This document shows, one piece after another, positions 59,117 through 64,000 of a DNA stretch of 64,000 nucleotides. The position numbers and the translations under genes were made by a program. The number at the start of each line of letters is the position of its first letter. Within the stretch, counting starts at the first letter, position 1. The stretch covers positions 1-64,000 of the forward strand of contig CAYQJS010000002.1 of NCBI GenBank assembly GCA_964417895.1, read 5' to 3'. The notes beneath the pieces are model-generated. The model made no database searches. It saw only the letters and a list, made by a program, of their open reading frames with translations, and had not been told where the DNA came from. Origin of the DNA: CAYQJS01 sp964417895. Lineage in GTDB: Bacteria > Chloroflexota > UBA6077 > SHYK01.

Positions 59117-59476
59117 CTACAAAGGTCGCTGGTAGGAGGCTCGTATCACCGAGTGGATGCCCCCGCGCACGTTGAACTCCCCCGTGACCTGAATCCGGAT
59201 CGGGTCCATAACGGCGACCAGATCGTCCAGGATCAGGTTGGTCACGTCCTCGTAGAAATGCCCCTCGTTGCGAAACGCCCACAGGTAGAGTTTCAGCGAC
59301 TTCAGCTCCACACACTGGGAGTCCGGGACGTAGACGATCCGGATCGTGGCGAAGTCGGGCTGCCCTGTGATGGGACAAACCGACGTGAACTCAGGGCAGA
59401 CGTGTTCGATCTCATATTCGCGGTGGGGATGGGGGTTGGAGAAGACTTCGAGGCTGCTCTGATGAGGGCTCGGCAA
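59117..59476 (-). CDS. queF: NADPH-dependent 7-cyano-7-deazaguanine reductase
   Basis: 119 aa, unimodular QueF. Reduces preQ0 to preQ1 in queuosine synthesis. The active-site Cys is in CPEFTSVCPITGQPDFATI, and LKLYLWAFRNEGHFYEDVTN supplies the binding Glu/His. TTG start with AGGAG upstream, and TATAAT on the minus strand at 59506-59511. No other queuosine genes are visible; the enzyme may salvage or complete the pathway elsewhere. Confidence 0.93.
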   Translation of the reverse strand: MPSPHQSSLEVFSNPHPHREYEIEHVCPEFTSVCPITGQPDFATIRIVYVPDSQCVELKSLKLYLWAFRNEGHFYEDVTNLILDDLVAVMDPIRIQVTGEFNVRGGIHSVIRASYQRPL

Positions 59477-59611
59477 CTGCTCGGCTCCTGGTACACCGTG
59501 TGCCGATTATAACGACGGGGATGGTATGCTGAGCGGGCCCTTTGGCGGCCTCAGACAGCAGGCGATCCCTCGCCAGCAACGGTCAAAGCGGGTGGGAACC
59601 ACAGAACCCAG

Positions 59612-60388
59612 GTGTGTGGCTCCGGTGGCGATTCTGACAACGAGCCGAGGGCGCCGCTTGTCGGCGCGGCAGCTCGCCGCGCCCTTTTCTCTACGGCGGC
59701 ACTCGCCGTAGGGCTGCTTGCCTACTCCAATCTGGACGCGTGGCGCACTCTCCGGACGCCGCATCCGATGTCGACCGGCCCGAACTTCCGCCACCTCTCC
59801 GTCCTCGCTCTTGTGCTGGTGTGGGCCCGGGCTGAAGGACTGACCCGGCATCAAATGGGACTTGGCACTGCCAAGATGGCCCGCGGCGTTGCCTGGGGGC
59901 TCCTCATTGGTGCCGCAGTCTCCGTTCCGGTGCGCCTGTTCTTCGCTTTCCCGCTGGTCTCGCGCGAGGCCATCACCCAGCCCGAGTTCACGGGGCTCAG
60001 CCTTCGACGGCTGTTCTGGCTGCTCTGCGCTCAGTTCCTCCTCAGTACCGCCGTGTTCGAAGAGGTGGCGTTTCGCGGTGCGCTCAACGCACAGCTCGCC
60101 CGGCTCTTTGGCGTTAGGTCTGCGCTGCTGATCGGCGGCGCCGTGTTCGCCGCCTGGCACTGCGTCATCACGTGGTACAACCTCAGCCGGTCGAATCTGC
60201 CCCGGCAGCTCTTCTGGCCCCTGTATGGGGGCGCCATGGCCGTGCTCTGTGCCGCCGGGGTAATCTTCGGGCTGCTTCGCCTGAAAACGGGGCATCTGGC
60301 GGCCCCCATCCTCGCCCACTGGCTAATCGTGGTCAATATCGTAGTCGCCGTCGCCCGGCCGCGCTCACGGCCGACGGCCGGAGGTTGA
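59612..60388 (+). CDS. CPBP-family intramembrane metalloprotease
   Basis: 258 aa, several membrane helices. The Abi/CPBP motifs are FEEVAFRGAL (EExxxR), FAAWHCVITWY (FxxxH) and LAHWLIVVN (HxxxN-like), giving the catalytic Glu and metal ligands. Relatives process prenylated proteins or bacteriocin-related peptides. GTG 59612 is the furthest plausible start; the first 25 residues are polar and uncertain. Its TGA overlaps the next start (TTGA). Confidence 0.85.
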   Translation: MCGSGGDSDNEPRAPLVGAAARRALFSTAALAVGLLAYSNLDAWRTLRTPHPMSTGPNFRHLSVLALVLVWARAEGLTRHQMGLGTAKMARGVAWGLLIGAAVSVPVRLFFAFPLVSREAITQPEFTGLSLRRLFWLLCAQFLLSTAVFEEVAFRGALNAQLARLFGVRSALLIGGAVFAAWHCVITWYNLSRSNLPRQLFWPLYGGAMAVLCAAGVIFGLLRLKTGHLAAPILAHWLIVVNIVVAVARPRSRPTAGG

Positions 60389-61155
60389 TCCTGGATCGTT
60401 ATCCGACCCCCTTTTGGGAGCTGGCGCGCATCGGCGCCTCGATGGTGCGAGGCCGACGACGCAGTGTGGGGGCCGATTCGGCAGCCATTCTGCGCCTCGT
60501 CCACCCGCCGCCCCGGGCGATCGGAACCGAGCACATCCCGGACGATGGCCCGTTCGTGGTGGTTGCCAACCACTATCAGCGGCCAGGCATGTGGGTCGGC
60601 TGGGGCGGGATGGTCGTGAACGCGGCCGTCTATCGCACCCGGCGGGCGCAAGGTGACATACGCTGGCTCATGGCCGCGGAGCTTCTGGACTACCCCCTGG
60701 GCCCCCTGGTGGTTCGATGGCAATGGATTGCCCGTGTGCTAACCCGCTTCGCCTCCACGTACGGGTTCGGGGTGGTCTCATCCCGCGACGCCGGAGTGGT
60801 GGGAGGCTTGTCGGGGCTGCGGGTAGCCGCCCGAGCGCTGGCTGCGGGCGACCCGGTGGGCATTCTGCCGGAAGGGACGGAGAGCGACGCCCTGTGCGAG
60901 GCTCGGCCGGGGGTCGGGGCCGCCCTTGCCTGGCTCACCCGCGACAACATCAAGGTGGTGCCCGCGGCCATCACTGAGCCCGATGGCGTGCTGACAGTGA
61001 CGTTTGGCGAGCCTTTCCTTTTACGGGCGGCTGGGCTGCCTGAGGCCGGCGGCGACAAGGCCTCGCGCGATCGAGCCCTGCGCGAGGCGGTGATGGGGGA
61101 GATCGCTCGGCTCCTGCCCGCAGAGATGCACGGCCATTACGCGGCGCGCGTCTAG
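60385..61155 (+). CDS. PlsC-type acyltransferase
   Basis: 256 aa. The motif I is VANHYQRPG, where family members have NHxxxxD, with FVV before it; motif III is GILPEGTES (family: FPEGTRS). NIKVVPAAITEP resembles motif IV. It likely acylates glycerol phosphate, lysophospholipid or a sugar. The Asp normally in motif I is not present, so activity is less certain. TTG 60385 overlaps the CPBP stop; ATG 60442 is the alternative. Confidence 0.75.
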   Translation: MILDRYPTPFWELARIGASMVRGRRRSVGADSAAILRLVHPPPRAIGTEHIPDDGPFVVVANHYQRPGMWVGWGGMVVNAAVYRTRRAQGDIRWLMAAELLDYPLGPLVVRWQWIARVLTRFASTYGFGVVSSRDAGVVGGLSGLRVAARALAAGDPVGILPEGTESDALCEARPGVGAALAWLTRDNIKVVPAAITEPDGVLTVTFGEPFLLRAAGLPEAGGDKASRDRALREAVMGEIARLLPAEMHGHYAARV

Positions 61156-61988
61156 CCCGGCTGGGCCAGGAACTCGGCCAGGAGAGCGTTTTGCTCCCGA
61201 ATGGCGCTCTCCGTCCATCCGTGGGCAACCTGCCGCTGCACGACGACCGTGGCGTTCTGCATGATGCTGCTCAGGCGGCTGACCTCCGCCGCACGGACGA
61301 ACGGGTCATGCTCCCCTACCAGGGCCAGGGTGGGAACCCCCAGTCCGCGCAGCAACGGCCTAAAATCGACGCGCACCATGTCACGGGCCAGGCCGCGGAG
61401 GACGGCAAGAGACGCTCGCTGAACGTCCTCCATCAGCATGCGGATTTCCTGGTCGACAGCATGCGGCGCCGCGATCAAACGGTGCACGAACTGTTGGCGT
61501 ACGGCAGGATGGCCCAGCAGGCCAGCAATCAGCGGGAAGAGCGCGGGGCTCGTCAGCAGCCGGACCGCGCGCCGGGCTGTTGGGCGGATCGCCCCCGGGT
61601 AGTAGGCAGGGGTGTGCAGGACAACCCGGGCGGGCAGCGTCGCTCGCGCCGCCTGTCCCAGGTACGCCAGCGCGAGGCTGGCGCCCATGCCGAGTCCAAT
61701 GAGGATCTGGGGAGTCACGCGCATACGCGCGGTGAGCTCGTGCAGCAGGCTCGCCCACGCGTCCAGGGTGGGCGCGAGCTCGGGGGCTGGAGAGTCGCCG
61801 AAGCCGGGCACGTCGGGCGCAATCAGGTGACAGCGCGTCTCGAGAGTAGGTAACCACGGCCGGAAGTTGCGCCACGAGCCAGCCGTGCCGTGGAGGAGAA
61901 GCGCCGTCGGCCCGCGACCGCCGCGAATCCCTCTCACGTTGGCCCCGTGCACGCTTGTGGTAAAGGGCTCGAGACCGTCGGCGGCCAT
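61152..61988 (-). CDS. Alpha/beta hydrolase-fold protein lacking the nucleophile serine
   Basis: 278 aa. LLLHGTAGSWRNFRPWLPTL (oxyanion HG), PDVPGFGDSPAP, VGEHDPFV (acid Asp) and AHGWTE (His) fit the fold. The nucleophile elbow reads IGLGMGAS where GxSxG is expected, so Ser is replaced by Gly. It may be a binding protein or a non-hydrolytic relative. It converges with the acyltransferase, overlapping by 4 bp. Confidence 0.85.
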   Translation of the reverse strand: MAADGLEPFTTSVHGANVRGIRGGRGPTALLLHGTAGSWRNFRPWLPTLETRCHLIAPDVPGFGDSPAPELAPTLDAWASLLHELTARMRVTPQILIGLGMGASLALAYLGQAARATLPARVVLHTPAYYPGAIRPTARRAVRLLTSPALFPLIAGLLGHPAVRQQFVHRLIAAPHAVDQEIRMLMEDVQRASLAVLRGLARDMVRVDFRPLLRGLGVPTLALVGEHDPFVRAAEVSRLSSIMQNATVVVQRQVAHGWTESAIREQNALLAEFLAQPG

Positions 61989-62106
61989 GCATCATCCTAC
62001 TGGTTTGTTGGGACACGAAGCCCACGAACTCCCTGGCACCTGTGGGCGGCGCGGAAAGCTACAATATTGCTCTCGCAGAGCTTATTTCGTGAGCAGCTTT
62101 CGTTAG

Positions 62107-63462
62107 ATGGATGCGGCGACGGCGAGTGGCCCGTTGGTCTCAGCGCTAGCTCTCGATCTCTACGAGTTGACCATGGCGCAAAGCTATCTCGACGAGGAGA
62201 TGGAAGCCGATGCGACCTTCAGCCTCTTCGTTCGGGACCTGCCCACGGAGCGCGGCTACCTCGTCGCCGCGGGGCTCGACGACGCCCTCGCCTACGTGGA
62301 GCGACTCGCGTTCACATCGGATGACGTGGCCTTCCTGGAGTCGACGAGGCTCTTCACGAAGCGCTTGCTGGACAGGCTCGCCGCCTTCCAGTTCACGGGG
62401 TCAGTACGCGCAATGCCCGAGGGCACCATCTGTTTCGCCGGGGAGCCTCTTCTGGAGGTGACCGCTCCCATCCTCGAAGCGCAGTTGGTGGAGACGGTGC
62501 TCATCAACGAGATGCAGCTTCAGACCATGATCGCAAGCAAGGCGGCGCGTTGCGTGACGGCGGCCAGGGGTAGGAGGCTCGTCGACTTTTCGCTGCGCCG
62601 TACCCACGGGCTCGAGGCCGGCCTGAAGGTAGCGCGGGCCAGCTATCTCGCCGGTTTCGATGCCACGAGCAACGTCCAGGCCGGACAGCAGTACGGACTG
62701 CCCATCGCGGGAACGATGGCTCATTCCTACATCCAGGCCTTTTCGCATGAGATTGAAGCGTTTCGAGCGTACGCGCGCGCCTACCCGGACAGCGCGGTGC
62801 TCTTGGTGGACACCTACGACTCGGTGGAGGGCGCGCGGCTGGCGGCCAAGGTGGGCATGGACCTCGCCATTACCGGGCATCGGCTCACGGGTATCCGGCT
62901 GGACTCGGGCGACCCGATCGCGCTCAGCCGGGTCGCCCGCCACGTTTTGAACGACGCCGGCCTCGCATCGACGACGATCTTTGCCAGCGGTTCCCTTGAC
63001 GAACACGCGATCGAGGCTATTCTGGCGGCGGAGGCGCCCATCGACGGCTTCGGCGTGGGGACGCGCCTGGGCGTCTCGGCCGACGAGCCCCACTTGGACA
63101 TGGTATACAAGCTGGTGGAATATGGCGGTCGGCCAACCCGTAAGCTCTCTACGGGCAAGGTCACCTGGCCGGGCGGCAAGCAGGTGTGGCGCGCGCGGCA
63201 TGGCTGCGATTGGCTCGGGCTCGCCGGCGAGGAGATGCCCGACGGCAGCGAGCCCCTCCTGGTGCCCGTCATGGCGCGGGGGCAGCGATTCAGCCCCCCC
63301 GAGCCCCTGGATCGGGTTCGTGAGCGGTGCCGGCAGGGACTGGCGGCGCTGCCGCCCGGCTGTCTCCGCCTGCGAGACCCGGACCGCTACCCTGTTCAGC
63401 CGACGGACGGGCTCTTTGCGCTTGAACGAGCTACGGCAGCCAGCCTCCAGCAAGCGGGGTGA
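62107..63462 (+). CDS. pncB: Nicotinate phosphoribosyltransferase
   Basis: 451 aa. Couples nicotinate and PRPP to nicotinate mononucleotide, the substrate of NadD. LALDLYELTMAQSYLDEEME, DFSLRRTHGLEAGLKVARAS, AGTMAHSYIQAF with the phosphorylated His, TYDSVEGARLA, GIRLDSGDPIALS and GFGVGTRLGVS are all characteristic. ATG 62107. The nicotinamidase gene follows 23 bp later. Confidence 0.95.
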   Translation: MDAATASGPLVSALALDLYELTMAQSYLDEEMEADATFSLFVRDLPTERGYLVAAGLDDALAYVERLAFTSDDVAFLESTRLFTKRLLDRLAAFQFTGSVRAMPEGTICFAGEPLLEVTAPILEAQLVETVLINEMQLQTMIASKAARCVTAARGRRLVDFSLRRTHGLEAGLKVARASYLAGFDATSNVQAGQQYGLPIAGTMAHSYIQAFSHEIEAFRAYARAYPDSAVLLVDTYDSVEGARLAAKVGMDLAITGHRLTGIRLDSGDPIALSRVARHVLNDAGLASTTIFASGSLDEHAIEAILAAEAPIDGFGVGTRLGVSADEPHLDMVYKLVEYGGRPTRKLSTGKVTWPGGKQVWRARHGCDWLGLAGEEMPDGSEPLLVPVMARGQRFSPPEPLDRVRERCRQGLAALPPGCLRLRDPDRYPVQPTDGLFALERATAASLQQAG

Positions 63463-63485
63463 GCGGACAGCACGGGAGGGACAGG

Positions 63486-64000
63486 ATGAGGACCGACGCC
63501 AGCGTCGAACCAATTCGCATCGACGAGAACGATGCGATGATCGTCGTAGATCCGCAGAATGACTTCTGCGCGGGTGGCAGCCTCGAGGTGCCCGGCGGCG
63601 ACGAAGTCATCCCGCCGATCAATGGCGCCATGCCGAAGTTCCGGCACGTCGTCGCCACGCAGGACTGGCATCCGCCGGACCACCGGTTTTTCCAGCAGTA
63701 CGGTGGGCCGTGGCCCTTCCACTGCCTGCAGGGGTCGCGCGGCGCCGAGTTTCACCCGAAGCTCAACGCGGACTTGATCCAGGAAGTTGTGAAAACAGGC
63801 AGCGACCCCTACTTGGATGGCTACTCCGGCTTCGCCGGCACAGACCTCGCCGACACGCTCCGCCGCCGCGGAGTGCGACGCGTCTTCGTCGCGGGACTAG
63901 CTACCGACTATTGCGTGAAGATGACGGCCATCGAATCTGTGCAGAATGGCTTCGATACCTACGTGCTCACGGACGCGATCCGGCCGGTTGAAGTGCAGCC
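63486..64000 (+). CDS. pncA: Nicotinamidase, 3' end cut by the window
   Basis: 171 aa visible, still open at the edge. Converts nicotinamide to nicotinate for PncB. Catalytic Asp in MIVVDPQNDFCAGG, metal ligands in ATQDWHPPDH, Lys in VVKTGSDPY, Cys in GLATDYCVKMTA: the full triad and metal site. ATG 63486 follows GGGAGGGACAG. Confidence 0.93.
   Translation, partial: MRTDASVEPIRIDENDAMIVVDPQNDFCAGGSLEVPGGDEVIPPINGAMPKFRHVVATQDWHPPDHRFFQQYGGPWPFHCLQGSRGAEFHPKLNADLIQEVVKTGSDPYLDGYSGFAGTDLADTLRRRGVRRVFVAGLATDYCVKMTAIESVQNGFDTYVLTDAIRPVEVQ

Overview
The window is GC-rich bacterial DNA of the kind seen in uncultivated Chloroflexota or a similar high-GC, non-proteobacterial lineage. This rests on weak, indirect signs: family-5 solute-binding lipoproteins without permeases, a HAD-GH65 fusion, UbiD, Rieske and luciferase-like enzymes, Uma2 proteins, and very many dispersed palindromic repeats. 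I see no rRNA, tRNA or CRISPR array, so the assignment cannot be firm.

Layout. 0.1-4.3 kb: an error-prone DNA polymerase (dnaE2) enlarged by three in-frame blocks of repeat DNA. 4.3-7.0 kb: aspartic-protease-fold genes around a LysM/C39-like cell-wall protein. 7.0-12.7 kb: small secreted proteins, a frameshifted solute-binding lipoprotein, a vapBC-type pair and a frameshifted Uma2 gene. 13.1-16.5 kb: PHP phosphoesterase, MFS exporter, MscS channel. 16.6-24.2 kb: metallophosphoesterase, then thiL-tsaE-tsaB-rimI and polA (thiamine, tRNA t6A, protein acetylation, repair), split by repeats. 24.2-25.3 kb: a luciferase-like oxidoreductase. 25.3-32.0 kb: a tightly coupled six-gene minus-strand operon (DNA methyltransferase, 62-aa protein, SMC-like ATPase, unknown 329-aa protein, SIR2-domain protein, XRE regulator). 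It looks like an antiphage or genome-defence system and is the best candidate for an undescribed system here. 32.2-36.4 kb: GDP-mannose dehydratase, EF-Tu-domain-2-like protein, MocA-like transferase, UbiD decarboxylase, VOC protein. 36.5-44.3 kb: HAD-GH65 fusion, orphan histidine kinase, duplicated-domain secreted protein, second solute-binding lipoprotein. 44.4-48.4 kb: three DsrE-like genes and two paralogous Rieske oxygenases. 48.5-53.3 kb: nadD-obgE, three DnaA-box-like 9-mers at exact 21-bp spacing, a sigma/anti-sigma/propeller fusion, HIT and VOC proteins. 53.5-62.0 kb: HicB-like protein, class II aldolase, a methyltransferase with an in-frame TGA at a normally cysteine position, frameshifted MFS, ECF sigma and anti-sigma, queF, CPBP protease, acyltransferase, alpha/beta hydrolase. 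62.1-64 kb: pncB and a cut-off pncA, giving NAD salvage alongside nadD.

Repeats. At least four kinds recur: GAGAGGG/CCCTCTC palindromes, TGTCATGCTGAGC...GCTCAGCATGACA palindromes, GTAGGGGCG-type hairpins, and heptanucleotide runs (CCCCTGT). Several lie inside genes (dnaE2, mocA, tsaE) or supply start or stop codons. Three genes carry single frameshifts. These could be real decay or assembly errors.
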